A stretch of DNA of 64,000 nt from Hyphomicrobiales bacterium (GCA_900469615.1 UBYA01000014.1:287074-351073); one strand, 5' to 3'; shown: positions 55,566-64,000, counted from the first letter of the stretch. Made by a program: numbers and translations. Notes: a model not told the origin generated them from the sequence alone.

Positions 55566-57395
55566 ATGTGGCTCGCTTGGTTCAAAACAGGAAGCCGATT
55601 ATTGAAGTCGCCAGATCCGAAAAAGACCGATGTCGACAGTGAAACGATCACCGTTGTACTGAAGCGTATCATTGCTGAAAACGGTCGCGCTCATATCTGG
55701 GGTTATTCGATCGCAATCTTTTGCCTCATCGTCGTGGCAGCATCCACGGCGACGATGGCCTTTGTCATGCGGCCGATCGTCAACGGCGCTTTCTACGAGC
55801 GCCGCGCCGAGGTCATGTGGCTGATTTGCCTTGCGATTCTTGCCGCTTTCGTGGCGCGGGGCTTTGCCGGCTATTTCCAATCGGTTATTCTGTCCAAGAT
55901 CGGCAATGACATCATTGCCCGCTATCAGCGGCGCCTCTATGCGCATCTGATGACGCTGTCGGTCGGTTTTTTCAGTGAAGCCCGCTCGGCACAGATTGCC
56001 GCGCGGGTGAGCCAGAACGTGTCCGGCATCCGCGACGTGATGAACCTCGTCATTACGTCCACGGCGCGCGATTTTCTGTCATTCATCTTTCTGCTCGGCA
56101 ACATGATCTATCAGGATCCGTTGCTGAGCCTTATCTTCTTCGTCATCGCCCCGCCCGTGTTTCTGGCGTTGCGCCATATTTCCAAGCGCCTGCGCGCCGT
56201 CACACGCGAGGCGGTGGTTCTCAACAGCCGCGTGCTCGGCGCGATGCAGGAAACAATCCAAGGCATTTCCATCGTCAAGGCGTTTACGATGGAGCGCGAA
56301 CTCGACCGCAAGATCGACAAGCTGATTACCGCAGCCGAGAACCGGCAAAACCGGATCGTCCGCATTTCCGAGCGTAACGGCCCGCTGATCGAAACGGTTG
56401 CCGGCTTTGCCGTCGCAGGCGTTTTTGCCTATGCCGCCTATCGTTCGATTTATGCAAACGTACCGCCAGGCGCGGTATTTTCCTTCATCGTATCGCTGCT
56501 TCTGGCTTATGATCCGGCCCGCCGCCTTGCCAAATTGCAGACGCAGCTGGAGCGTGCGGTCGTCAATGCGCGGATGATCTACGAGCTGCTCGACATGGAG
56601 CCGCGCCAGCGCGACCTGCCGGATGCCAAGCCGCTCGCCGTGACGGACGCCCGCATCGAATTCCGCGACGTTCATTTCGCCTATGGCGACGAAGCTGTCC
56701 TGTCCGGCGTCAATTTCACCGCCGAGGGCGGACAGACGACGGCGCTCGTCGGCCCTTCCGGTGCCGGCAAGTCCACCGTCATCAACCTGATCCCGCGCTT
56801 CTACGATCCGAAGGCCGGCAGCATCTTCATCGACGGGCAGGATATCGCCCATGTGACGAAGCAGTCGCTGCGGGAGCAGCTCGCCTATGTTTCGCAGCAG
56901 CCCTATCTCTTCGAAGGCACGATCCGCGACAACATCCGCTACGGACGACCGAACGCGACCGATGCCGAGATCGAGGAAGCGGCACGCCTTGCCTATGCGC
57001 ATGATTTCATCGAGGCGCAGTCGATGGGCTACGATACGCCCGTCGGCGAAAACGGCGTGACGCTTTCCGGCGGCCAGAGGCAGCGCCTGTCCATAGCCCG
57101 CGCGCTGGTGCGCAATGCGCCGATCCTGCTTCTGGACGAGGCGACCTCCGCGCTCGACACCGAATCCGAAGCCGCCGTGCAGAAGGCGCTGGAAGAAGCG
57201 ATGAGCGGCCGCACGGTCGTCGTCATCGCCCACCGCCTGTCGACGGTGGTGCGAGCCGAGAAAATCGTCGTCATGCAGAACGGCCGGGTTGTCGAGGAAG
57301 GCAATCACGAGACGCTTGCGACCGCCGACAATGGCCTCTACGCTCGGCTCAACAACCTGCAGCTACCGGCCATATCGAGCAATTCCCGCAAATAG
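55566..57395 (+). CDS. MsbA-like ABC exporter, fused membrane and ATPase domains
   Basis: The 609-residue protein has six membrane segments in the first 330 residues and an ABC domain with Walker A GPSGAGKST (near 395), signature LSGGQRQRLSIARAL (near 500) and Walker B ILLLDEATSALD. It resembles MsbA/lipid A or multidrug exporters. The start is uncertain: the ATG at 55566 has no good ribosome site, while a TTG at 55602 has AGGAAG seven bases upstream and would give a protein 12 residues shorter. It is followed by dapB after 14 bp. Confidence 0.9.
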   Translation: MWLAWFKTGSRLLKSPDPKKTDVDSETITVVLKRIIAENGRAHIWGYSIAIFCLIVVAASTATMAFVMRPIVNGAFYERRAEVMWLICLAILAAFVARGFAGYFQSVILSKIGNDIIARYQRRLYAHLMTLSVGFFSEARSAQIAARVSQNVSGIRDVMNLVITSTARDFLSFIFLLGNMIYQDPLLSLIFFVIAPPVFLALRHISKRLRAVTREAVVLNSRVLGAMQETIQGISIVKAFTMERELDRKIDKLITAAENRQNRIVRISERNGPLIETVAGFAVAGVFAYAAYRSIYANVPPGAVFSFIVSLLLAYDPARRLAKLQTQLERAVVNARMIYELLDMEPRQRDLPDAKPLAVTDARIEFRDVHFAYGDEAVLSGVNFTAEGGQTTALVGPSGAGKSTVINLIPRFYDPKAGSIFIDGQDIAHVTKQSLREQLAYVSQQPYLFEGTIRDNIRYGRPNATDAEIEEAARLAYAHDFIEAQSMGYDTPVGENGVTLSGGQRQRLSIARALVRNAPILLLDEATSALDTESEAAVQKALEEAMSGRTVVVIAHRLSTVVRAEKIVVMQNGRVVEEGNHETLATADNGLYARLNNLQLPAISSNSRK

Positions 57396-57409
57396 ACGAT
57401 AGAGACGAC

Positions 57410-58234
57410 ATGAGCGACGATGCGATGAAGCTGGTGGTAGTGGGCGCGGCAGGCCGCATGGGACAGGCTCTGATCCGCCTCATCCACGCCACCGACGGCG
57501 TAACCCTGCATGCCGCAGTCGCCCGTTCCGGATCGGCCTTCGTCGGCAAGGATGCCGGCGAGATCGCCGGGCTGGGGCCGATCGGCGTTTCCGTCACCGA
57601 CGATCCGCTCGCCGCCTTCCTCCATGCCGAAGGCGTCATCGATTTCACGACGCCGGCAACCAGCGTCACCTTTGCCGGCCTCGCCGCGCAGGCGCGCATC
57701 GTCCACATCATCGGCACCACCGGCTGCTCGGACGAGGACGAGGCGAAGTTCAAGGCGGCCGCGCGCCATGCCCGCATCGTCAAATCGGGCAATATGGGCC
57801 TCGGCATCAACCTCTTGAGCGTGCTCGTGGAGCAGGCCGCGCGCGCGCTCCCCTCGAACGACTGGGATATCGAGGTGCTGGAGATGCATCATCGCCACAA
57901 GGTCGACGCGCCCTCGGGCACCGCGCTCCTGCTCGGCCAGGCGGCGGCGAAGGGCCGCGGCATCGACCTCAACGACAAGTCCGTGCGCGTGCGCGACGGC
58001 CACACCGGCCCGCGCCCGGCGGGCGCGATCGGCTTTGCGACCTTGCGCGGCGGCGGCGTGGTGGGCGATCACTCCGTCATCTTCGCCAGCGAGAGCGAGC
58101 GGCTGACGCTGTCGCACAATGCCGGCGACCGTTCGCTGTTTGCGCGCGGCGCGCTGCAGGCGGCACTCTGGGCGCGTGACAAGAAACCCGGCTTCTATTC
58201 CATGCTCGATGTTCTCGGGCTCTCCACACGCTGA
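57410..58234 (+). CDS. dapB: 4-hydroxy-tetrahydrodipicolinate reductase
   Basis: The 274-residue enzyme acts in lysine and diaminopimelate synthesis. It has the NAD(P)-binding VVGAAGRMG (near residues 10-18), IGTTGCSDED, the catalytic EMHHRHKVDAPSGTALLLG with the His-His pair and Lys, and the C-terminal LRGGGVVGDHSVIFASESERLTLSHNAGDRSLFARGA. It follows the MsbA-like gene by 14 bp. Length is typical. Confidence 0.97.
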   Translation: MSDDAMKLVVVGAAGRMGQALIRLIHATDGVTLHAAVARSGSAFVGKDAGEIAGLGPIGVSVTDDPLAAFLHAEGVIDFTTPATSVTFAGLAAQARIVHIIGTTGCSDEDEAKFKAAARHARIVKSGNMGLGINLLSVLVEQAARALPSNDWDIEVLEMHHRHKVDAPSGTALLLGQAAAKGRGIDLNDKSVRVRDGHTGPRPAGAIGFATLRGGGVVGDHSVIFASESERLTLSHNAGDRSLFARGALQAALWARDKKPGFYSMLDVLGLSTR

Positions 58235-58356
58235 TGCGATCCCGGGGCGGGGCGGCATGAAACCGCTGACCCACTCCAGCCATTTATTGTCCCGCAATTC
58301 CTGACGGAAAACCGCCACGCAGCTTTCCTGGAATTGCCCTATCAAGGAGAAATTTT

Positions 58357-58992
58357 ATGAGCGGCACTCTCGTTCTCGTTCGCCATGGGCAGAGCGACTG
58401 GAATTTGAAGAATCTCTTCACCGGCTGGAAGGACCCAGATCTGACCGCGCTCGGCATCGAGGAAGCCAAGACGGGCGGCAAGGCGCTCGCCGAGTACGGC
58501 CTCAAGTACGACATCGCCTTCACCTCGGCCCTGACGCGCGCCCAGCACACGCTGAAGATCATCCTCGATGAAATCGGCCAGCCGGGGCTCGAAACCATCA
58601 AGGACCAGGCGCTGAACGAGCGCGACTACGGCGATCTCTCCGGCCTCAACAAGGACGACGCCCGCGCCAAGTGGGGCGAGGAGCAGGTTCACATCTGGCG
58701 CCGCTCCTACGACGTTCCGCCGCCCGGCGGCGAAAGCCTGCGCGATACCGGCGCCCGCGTCTGGCCCTATTACCTGACGGAAATCCTGCCGCGCGTTCTC
58801 GCCGGCCAGAACGTATTGGTCGCCGCCCACGGCAATTCGCTGCGCTCGCTCGTCATGGTTCTCGACCGGCTGAGCAAGGCGCAGATCCTGGAACTCAACC
58901 TCGCGACCGGCGTGCCGATGGTCTACAAGCTCAAGGCCGATTCCACCGTCGCCTCGAAGGAAGTCCTCGGCGACATGTCCGGCGCGCATTGA
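58357..58992 (+). CDS. gpmA: 2,3-bisphosphoglycerate-dependent phosphoglycerate mutase
   Basis: The 211-residue enzyme interconverts 3- and 2-phosphoglycerate. The phosphohistidine motif LVRHGQSDWN has His10, followed by LNERDYGDLSGLNKDDARAKWGEEQVHIWRRSYDVPPPGGESL and the second catalytic His in VAAHGNSLRSL. It is shorter than E. coli GpmA (about 250), as in most alphaproteobacteria. AAGGAGAA precedes the ATG. It lies 122 bp after dapB in the same direction. Confidence 0.96.
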   Translation: MSGTLVLVRHGQSDWNLKNLFTGWKDPDLTALGIEEAKTGGKALAEYGLKYDIAFTSALTRAQHTLKIILDEIGQPGLETIKDQALNERDYGDLSGLNKDDARAKWGEEQVHIWRRSYDVPPPGGESLRDTGARVWPYYLTEILPRVLAGQNVLVAAHGNSLRSLVMVLDRLSKAQILELNLATGVPMVYKLKADSTVASKEVLGDMSGAH

Positions 58993-59014
58993 GCGCCATC
59001 TAAATCGCTACTTC

Positions 59015-59180
59015 TGAAAAGCCCCTTACCCTAGCCCTCTCTCCGTTTTACGGGGAGGGGGACTACCCTTTCCAATACTCTCGATTCCTATGGGATTGCG
59101 ATGCGACGGAGAGCACGTCTTTCCCCTTCTCCCCGCCTGCGGGGAGAAGGTGGCCGACAGGCCGGATGAGGGGCAGCCCC
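59015..59180. repeat. REP-like palindromic intergenic element
   Basis: This stretch between gpmA and phnF contains a perfect hairpin at 59125-59150 (arms CCTTCTCCCCGC and GCGGGGAGAAGG) followed by GGCC-GACA-GGCC and GATGAGGGG. A diverged, inverted-looking half copy lies at about 59020-59060 (CCTTACCCTAGCCCTCTCTCC and GGGGAGGGG). Such pieces are widely repeated in rhizobial intergenic regions. It could end both convergent transcripts. Confidence 0.7.
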
Positions 59181-59185
59181 TACCA

Positions 59186-59920
59186 TCAATTCTCGACGGT
59201 GAAACGCACCCTGTCGGCGGCGAAGCGCGAGATTGAATATTGCACCGGCACATTGTCGAGATCTGAGTTCAGCGCCTGTGTGATGAGGACGATGGCGCCG
59301 GGCGATAATTGCAGATCGGTGAGATCGCCGTCGTCTGCATGCGTCGCGGTGATTTCGGTGACGACGCGCACGTAATCCGGCACGCCGAGTTCCTTGAACG
59401 CCTTGGTGATCGATCCGGTCGCCTGGTAGATTTCGGCGATATTCCCGAAGCGATCGGCGGGAAACCAGCTGGTGGCGCGCGATACCGGGCGATGATCCGC
59501 CTGACCGAGCGTTTCGAGCCGGATCAGCGGTGTGCCGGTCTCAAGCTTGAGCTGCCTGGCCAGCTCCGCGTTTGCGGCCTCTTCGACCGATGCCAGCAAT
59601 ACGCTGCGGGTCTCGCGCACCTGATCGCCGATCCCTTGCGAGAAACGCGTCCGCTTCGAAATGGGAAAGCTCAGCCGTTCCTTGCGTTCGATCAGCGTTC
59701 CTCGCCCCTGCACGGCCCTGACAATTCCTTCCTGCGCCAGTGCAGCAAGAGCGCTTCGGATCGTGTGGCGGTTGACGCCGAATTGCAGCGCCAGCGTCGT
59801 TTCCGGCGGCACCATTCCCGTCTCGTCGAAATCTCCGTGGTTGATCGACGTGCGAATGCGGTCGGCGATCTGCCGCCACAGCGCCACGCCCGTCTGTCTC
59901 TGGATCTTCTGCCCTGCCAT
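59186..59920 (-). CDS. phnF: Phosphonate operon regulator PhnF, GntR/HutC type
   Basis: The 244-residue protein has a GntR HTH (GVALWRQIADRIRTSINHGDFDETGMVPPETTLALQFGVNRHTIRSALAALAQEGIVRAVQGRGTLI, residues 11-77) and a UbiC-like ligand domain (TPLIRLETLGQADHRPVSRATSWFPADRF). It is the usual divergent regulator of C-P lyase genes. Its start is 100 bp from phnG; the gap holds a Pho box and a separate palindrome. Confidence 0.95.
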   Translation of the reverse strand: MAGQKIQRQTGVALWRQIADRIRTSINHGDFDETGMVPPETTLALQFGVNRHTIRSALAALAQEGIVRAVQGRGTLIERKERLSFPISKRTRFSQGIGDQVRETRSVLLASVEEAANAELARQLKLETGTPLIRLETLGQADHRPVSRATSWFPADRFGNIAEIYQATGSITKAFKELGVPDYVRVVTEITATHADDGDLTDLQLSPGAIVLITQALNSDLDNVPVQYSISRFAADRVRFTVEN

Positions 59921-59933
59921 CTCGCCCGCTCGC

Positions 59934-59951
59934 CTGTCACACGCTTGTCAC
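59934..59951 (+). promoter_or_regulatory. Pho box upstream of phnG
   Basis: CTGTCAC-ACGC-TTGTCAC is two 7-bp direct repeats with a 4-bp spacer, the 11-bp spacing of the PhoB consensus CTGTCAT-N4-CTGTCAT. It lies 14 bp outside the phnF start and about 70 bp upstream of phnG, and points toward phnG. It predicts induction of the phn operon by phosphate starvation. Confidence 0.75.
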
Positions 59952-59986
59952 GACTCGCTAATACATATAAAACTATCTTGTATGGT

Positions 59987-60004
59987 TGTCTATATCAATA
60001 GACA
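59987..60004. promoter_or_regulatory. Inverted repeat near phnG, possible PhnF operator
   Basis: TGTCTAT-ATCA-ATAGACA is a perfect 7-bp inverted repeat, 16 bp before the phnG ATG. It sits where a repressor could block transcription or elongation. PhnF binding is inferred. Confidence 0.55.
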
Positions 60005-60020
60005 TTTAAAGGAAAGCGCG

Positions 60021-60497
60021 ATGAATTCAGCACAAAGGCAGGAAGCGGCCGCGCAGGAGCGTCGGGAACGCAAGCGCGTTGCCGACCTTCTGGCGCAGGC
60101 AGAGCGCGACGAGCTGGAAACGGCCTGGGAAGCTTTGCCGAGCAAGCCGGCGGCACAGCCGGTGCGCGGCCCCGAGACCGGGCTCGTCATGGTCCGCGGC
60201 CGCATCGGCGGCGGCGGTTCCCCCTTCAATCTCGGCGAGGTCACGATGACCCGCGCCACCATACGGCTGGCCTCCGGCACCATCGGCCATGCGCACGCGC
60301 TTGGGACCGATCGCGAAAAGGCACGCCTTTCGGCCATCTTCGACGCCCTCTGGCAGCAATCGGCCACGCGGGAATTCGTCGAGAAGGCCATCCTTCAGCC
60401 GGTTGCCGGGCGCATCGCAAGCTATGACCGCAAGCGCGCCGAAGAGACGGCAGCGACCCGCGTCGATTTCTTCACCATGGTTCGCGGAGAGGATTGA
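60021..60497 (+). CDS. phnG: C-P lyase subunit PhnG
   Basis: The 158-residue protein is the PhnG subunit of the carbon-phosphorus lyase core complex, with the family pattern PETGLVMVRGRIGGGGSPFNLGEVTMTRATIRLASGTIGHAHALGTDREKARLSAIFDAL. AAAGGAAAG precedes the ATG at 60021. It is followed by phnH with overlapping stop and start (TGATG). Phosphonate degradation by this complex releases phosphate. Confidence 0.95.
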   Translation: MNSAQRQEAAAQERRERKRVADLLAQAERDELETAWEALPSKPAAQPVRGPETGLVMVRGRIGGGGSPFNLGEVTMTRATIRLASGTIGHAHALGTDREKARLSAIFDALWQQSATREFVEKAILQPVAGRIASYDRKRAEETAATRVDFFTMVRGED

Positions 60498-61123
60498 TGA
60501 GCCTGTTCAACACCCCGACCTTCGGCAACGAGGCCCTGACCGGCGGCTTCAGCGATCCGGTTTTCGACGCGCAAAGCGTTTTCAAGATGACGATGGACGC
60601 CATGGCACGTCCGGGCACCCTGCAGACCGTGACCGCCGACATCGCGCCGCCGGCGCCGCTCGGCATTGCCGCCGGCGCCATCGGCCTGACGCTCTGCGAC
60701 CATGATACGCCGGTCTGGCTCTCCAACGGTCTTACGCGATCGAGCCTTTCGGAATGGCTAGGCTTCCACACCGGCGCGCCCGTCGTCACCGAGCGGCTGG
60801 AGGCGCATTTCGCCTTTGTCGAGGCAGGCATGGCGCTTTCCTCCTTCAGCCAGTTCGGCGTGGGCACGCAGGAATATCCCGATCGTTCGACGACCATCGT
60901 ACTGGAGATCGAAAGCCTTGAGGGCGGCAAGCAACTGGCGCTTTCCGGCCCCGGCATCAAGGACGTGACCATGATCGCCCCGGTCGGCCTGCCGGATGCG
61001 CTGCTACGCATCTGGAACGACAATCGCGCGCTCTTCCCGCGCGGCGTCGATCTCGTCCTGACGGCCGGCCGGCAATTCCTTTGCCTGCCGCGCACCACCA
61101 AGATCATCGCGACGGAGATGTGA
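60497..61123 (+). CDS. phnH: C-P lyase subunit PhnH
   Basis: The 208-residue subunit starts MSLFNTPTFGNEALTGGFSDPVFDAQSVFKMTMDAMARPGTLQTV and carries the PhnH pattern TLCDHDTPVWLSNGL and the C-terminal PRGVDLVLTAGRQFLCLPRTTKI. It forms the core with PhnG, PhnI and PhnJ. The ATG at 60497 shares bases with the phnG stop and GAGAGG lies upstream. Confidence 0.95.
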   Translation: MSLFNTPTFGNEALTGGFSDPVFDAQSVFKMTMDAMARPGTLQTVTADIAPPAPLGIAAGAIGLTLCDHDTPVWLSNGLTRSSLSEWLGFHTGAPVVTERLEAHFAFVEAGMALSSFSQFGVGTQEYPDRSTTIVLEIESLEGGKQLALSGPGIKDVTMIAPVGLPDALLRIWNDNRALFPRGVDLVLTAGRQFLCLPRTTKIIATEM

Positions 61124-61126
61124 CAT

Positions 61127-62236
61127 ATGTATGTTGCCGTTAAGGGCGGCGAAGCCGCCATCGCCAATGCTCACCGGCTGCTGGCCGACCGTCGCCGCGG
61201 CGACCGCTCGCTGCCGGCGCTCGGCATCGATCAGATCGTCGCGCAGCTGGCGCTCGCCGTCGACCGCGTCATGGCCGAAGCCTCGCTCTACGACCGCACG
61301 CTGGCAGCCCTTGCCGTCCGCCAGGCGCGCGGCGACATGATCGAGGCGATCTTCCTGCTGCGCGCCTACCGCACCACGCTGCCGCGCTTCGGCTACTCCC
61401 AGCCGCTCGACACATCGGCGATGAAGATCGAGCGCCGCATCTCCGCGACCTACAAGGACCTGCCCGGCGGCCAGCTTCTCGGCCCGACCTTCGACTATAC
61501 GCACCGCCTGCTCGACCCGAGCCTGCTGACCGACGAGGCCGTCGATGAGCCGATGCAGCGTCCCGCCGAAGACGGCCGGGTCATGCGTGTTTCCGAAATC
61601 CTCGCTCAGGAAGGTCTTATCGAAGGCGACGGCACGCTTCCGGTCGACCACGAGATCGGCGACCTGACGCGCGAGCCGATGGAATTCCCGATGACCCGCG
61701 ATCTTCGCCTGCAGGCGCTCGCCCGCGGCGACGAGGGCTTCCTGCTGGCGCTCGGCTATTCGACCCAGCGCGGCTATGGCCGCAACCATCCCTTCACCGG
61801 CGAAATCCGCATCGGCGAAGTGGAGGTCGAATTCGATGTGCCGGAACTCGGTTTCGCCGTCTCGCTCGGCCGCATCCAGGTGACGGAATGCCAGATGGTC
61901 AACCAGTTCAAGGGCTCGGCCAAGGCGCCGCCGCAGTTTACCCGCGGTTACGGGCTGGTCTTCGGCCAGAGCGAGCGCAAAGCCATGGCCATGTCGCTGG
62001 TCGACCGCGCGCTGCGCGCCGAAGAACTCGGCGAGGATATCGTCGCGCCGGCACAGGACGAGGAATTCGTCATCTCCCACTCCGACAACGTGCAGGCGAC
62101 CGGCTTCGTCGAACATCTGAAGCTGCCGCACTATGTCGACTTCCAGGCCGAACTCGACCTGGTGCGGCGCATGCGCCGCGATTTCGAGGCCGCTCGCGAA
62201 CGCGGCATGGACCCCATGACGGAGGCAGCCGAATGA
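61127..62236 (+). CDS. phnI: C-P lyase subunit PhnI
   Basis: The 369-residue subunit begins MYVAVKGGEAAIANAHRLLADRRRGDRS, the usual PhnI start, with DMIEAIFLLRAYRTTLPRFGYSQPLDTSAM and FPMTRDLRLQALARGDEGFLLALGYSTQRGYGRNHPFTGEIRIG. PhnI is a nucleosidase that couples methylphosphonate to ATP with the other subunits. It overlaps phnJ by 4 bp. Confidence 0.96.
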   Translation: MYVAVKGGEAAIANAHRLLADRRRGDRSLPALGIDQIVAQLALAVDRVMAEASLYDRTLAALAVRQARGDMIEAIFLLRAYRTTLPRFGYSQPLDTSAMKIERRISATYKDLPGGQLLGPTFDYTHRLLDPSLLTDEAVDEPMQRPAEDGRVMRVSEILAQEGLIEGDGTLPVDHEIGDLTREPMEFPMTRDLRLQALARGDEGFLLALGYSTQRGYGRNHPFTGEIRIGEVEVEFDVPELGFAVSLGRIQVTECQMVNQFKGSAKAPPQFTRGYGLVFGQSERKAMAMSLVDRALRAEELGEDIVAPAQDEEFVISHSDNVQATGFVEHLKLPHYVDFQAELDLVRRMRRDFEAARERGMDPMTEAAE

Positions 62237-63144
62237 CCGAACTTGCCACCTACAACTTCGCCTATCTCGATGAGCAGACCAAGCGGATGATCCGCCGCGC
62301 CATCCTGAAAGCCATCTCCATACCCGGCTATCAAGTGCCTTTCGCCTCGCGCGAAATGCCGATGCCTTACGGCTGGGGCACCGGCGGCGTGCAGCTGACG
62401 GCGGCGATCATCGGCCCGCGAGACGTGCTGAAGGTGATCGACCAGGGAGCCGACGACACCACCAATGCCGTCTCCATCCGCGCCTTCTTCCAGAAGGTCG
62501 CCAATGTCGCCGTGACCACGCGCACCGACGAGGCAACCATCATCCAGACGCGCCACCGCATCCCCGAGGCCAAGCTGGGCCCCAACCAGGTGCTGGTCTA
62601 CCAGGTGCCGATCCCGGAACCCTTACGCTTCCTGGAGCCGCGCGAGACCGAGACGCGCAAGATGCACGCGCTCGAGGAATACGGCCTCATGCATGTGAAG
62701 CTCTATGAGGATATCGCTCGCAACGGCCGTATCGCCACGACCTATGCCTATCCGGTCAAAGTCGCCGGTCGCTACGTCATGGATCCTTCGCCGACGCCGA
62801 AGTTCGACAATCCGAAAATGCACCTTTCCGACGCGCTGCAGCTGTTCGGCGCCGGCCGCGAGAAGCGCATCTATGCCGTGCCGCCCTACACGGAAGTCGT
62901 CAGCCTCGATTTCGAGGATCATCCGTTCGAAGTGCAGCGCTTCGACAAGCCCTGCGCGCTCTGCGGCGCCGAGCAGGTCTATCTCGACGAGGTGATCCTC
63001 GACGACAAGGGCGGCCGCATGTTCGTCTGCTCCGACACCGATTTCTGCGAAGACCGCCGCGCCCACGGCCATGCCGGCCCCATGCTCGCGTCAAATGGGC
63101 TCGCATCCGATGGACTGCCGGGTGGCAAGGAGGCTGCCGAATGA
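62233..63144 (+). CDS. phnJ: C-P lyase radical SAM subunit PhnJ
   Basis: The 303-residue subunit holds the iron-sulfur cluster and cleaves the C-P bond by radical chemistry. The cluster Cys residues are Cys241 and Cys244 (CALCG) and Cys266 (FVCSDTDFCED), and the thiyl radical Cys is Cys272, at the same numbers as in E. coli PhnJ. The extension beyond about residue 285 is a Gly/Ala-rich tail. The start overlaps phnI; the longer frame from 61888 is antisense-like within phnI and not real. It overlaps phnK by 4 bp. Confidence 0.96.
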   Translation: MTELATYNFAYLDEQTKRMIRRAILKAISIPGYQVPFASREMPMPYGWGTGGVQLTAAIIGPRDVLKVIDQGADDTTNAVSIRAFFQKVANVAVTTRTDEATIIQTRHRIPEAKLGPNQVLVYQVPIPEPLRFLEPRETETRKMHALEEYGLMHVKLYEDIARNGRIATTYAYPVKVAGRYVMDPSPTPKFDNPKMHLSDALQLFGAGREKRIYAVPPYTEVVSLDFEDHPFEVQRFDKPCALCGAEQVYLDEVILDDKGGRMFVCSDTDFCEDRRAHGHAGPMLASNGLASDGLPGGKEAAE

Positions 63145-63917
63145 GCGACTTACCCCTTCTCAAGGTCAAGGACATCTCGAAATTCTACGGCAGCCGCATC
63201 GGCTGCCGCGACGTGTCTTTCGAACTCTGGCCCGGCGAAGTGCTGGCCATCGTCGGCGAATCCGGCTCCGGCAAGACGACGCTGCTCAACTGCATCTCGA
63301 CGCGGCTGCTGCCGACGACGGGCAGCGTCGAATACCACATGCGCGACGAGACCTACCGCGACCTGTTCCGCATGAACGAAGCGGAACGCCGCTTCCTGAT
63401 GCGCACCGACTGGGGCTTCGTGCATCAGAATCCGGCCGACGGCCTGCGCATGACGGTTTCGGCCGGCGCCAACGTCGGCGAGCGGCTGATGGCGATCGGC
63501 AACCGCCATTACGGCAATATCCGCAACACGGCCATCGACTGGCTGGAGCGGGTCGAAATCGATGCCGACCGCATCGACGACCAGCCGCGCGCCTTTTCCG
63601 GCGGCATGCGCCAGCGCCTGCAGATCGCCCGTAACCTCGTGACCGGCCCCCGCCTCGTCTTCATGGACGAGCCGACCGGCGGTCTCGACGTGTCGGTGCA
63701 GGCACGTCTGCTCGATCTGGTGCGCGGTCTCGTCAACGATCTCGGCCTGTCGGCCATCATCGTCACGCACGATCTCGCCGTTGCCCGCCTCCTGTCGCAT
63801 CGCATGATGGTGATGAAGGATGGATACGTCATCGAGCACGGTCTCACCGACCGCGTACTCGACGATCCGCGCGAACCCTATACGCAACTGCTGGTCTCTT
63901 CGATCCTGCAGGTCTGA
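63141..63917 (+). CDS. phnK: C-P lyase-associated ATPase PhnK
   Basis: The 258-residue ABC-type protein has Walker A GESGSGKTT at residues 39-47, signature FSGGMRQRLQIARNL and Walker B LVFMDEPTGGLDVSVQ. PhnK binds to the PhnGHIJ core and is not a membrane transporter ATPase. It begins MSDLPLLKVKDISKFYG. It precedes phnL by 9 bp. Confidence 0.96.
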   Translation: MSDLPLLKVKDISKFYGSRIGCRDVSFELWPGEVLAIVGESGSGKTTLLNCISTRLLPTTGSVEYHMRDETYRDLFRMNEAERRFLMRTDWGFVHQNPADGLRMTVSAGANVGERLMAIGNRHYGNIRNTAIDWLERVEIDADRIDDQPRAFSGGMRQRLQIARNLVTGPRLVFMDEPTGGLDVSVQARLLDLVRGLVNDLGLSAIIVTHDLAVARLLSHRMMVMKDGYVIEHGLTDRVLDDPREPYTQLLVSSILQV

Positions 63918-63926
63918 GGAAGAAAC

Positions 63927-64000
63927 ATGGCAACCCCACTCGTCGTTTCCGAAGTCTTCAAAAGCTTCACCATGCACCTGCGCGACGGCATTCGCCTGCC
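63927..64000 (+). CDS. phnL: PhnL, partial (N-terminus)
   Basis: The frame opens at an ATG (63927-63929) with GAGGAAG upstream and reads MATPLVVSEVFKSFTMHLRDGIRLP before the window ends, giving 24 full residues. This matches the start of the PhnL ATPase-like subunit, which always follows phnK. Position in the phn operon is the main evidence. Confidence 0.85.
   Translation, partial: MATPLVVSEVFKSFTMHLRDGIRL

Overview
The window is a compact, high-GC chromosomal segment of an alphaproteobacterium of the Rhizobium/Agrobacterium group. The protein families, the Caulobacter-style cpa order of the pilus genes, the AttM-like lactonase, yejABEF and a phnFGHIJKL phosphonate cluster with a Pho box all fit this. 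Gene density is about one per kilobase. I see no insertion sequence, prophage, integrase or CRISPR array. Most genes are ordinary core metabolism and transport.

Layout. (1) 1-13170: a Flp/Tad (Cpa) pilus locus. A reverse run reads pilA-cpaA-cpaB-cpaC-cpaD-cpaE-cpaF-tadB-tadC. A forward run holds a secretin-N-domain protein and two TadE-like pseudopilins. A TadD lipoprotein lies beyond an inserted LysE-type exporter. (2) 13300-25000: a nucleoside uptake and salvage island. deoB-add-upp run forward, and bmp-ATPase-permease-permease-cdd-punA-deoC-deoA run in reverse toward them, meeting at a small aspartic protease. (3) 25280-39510: an accessory stretch of tRNA-Ser and small regulator-plus-enzyme pairs: an NAD-dependent epimerase with an XRE-type regulator, an AttM/BlcC-like lactonase with a LysR, an MFS exporter with an HxlR, a TrxR-like oxidoreductase with an Rrf2, a TauE exporter with a LysR and an alpha/beta hydrolase, an Old Yellow Enzyme with an unusual SDR, and a LacI regulator with three operators. 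(4) 39630-53850: an MscS channel, a DUF1444-type protein, pncB, a 2-hydroxyacid dehydrogenase, the yejABEF peptide importer, a TetR/isochorismatase-like pair and mepA. (5) 53950-59000: mgsA, glk, an MsbA-like exporter, dapB and gpmA. (6) 59010-64000: a REP-like palindrome, then phnF divergent from phnGHIJKL, which runs off the right edge.

How the parts work together. The pilus genes give secretin, ATPase, platform, pilin, peptidase and assembly lipoproteins. The nucleoside genes import nucleosides, deaminate and phosphorolyse them, and feed deoxyribose phosphate into central metabolism. The phn genes give the C-P lyase core and its regulator.

I found no convincing new multi-gene system. The most checkable new observations are regulatory: three CtrA-like boxes at pilus promoters, two intercistronic hairpins placed just behind highly expressed first genes (pilA, bmp), paired or tripled operators for the HxlR, TetR and LacI regulators, and a clear Pho box in the phnF-phnG gap. 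Two enzymes appear to lack a usual catalytic residue (an SDR with Phe for Tyr, an isochorismatase-like protein with Gly for Cys).
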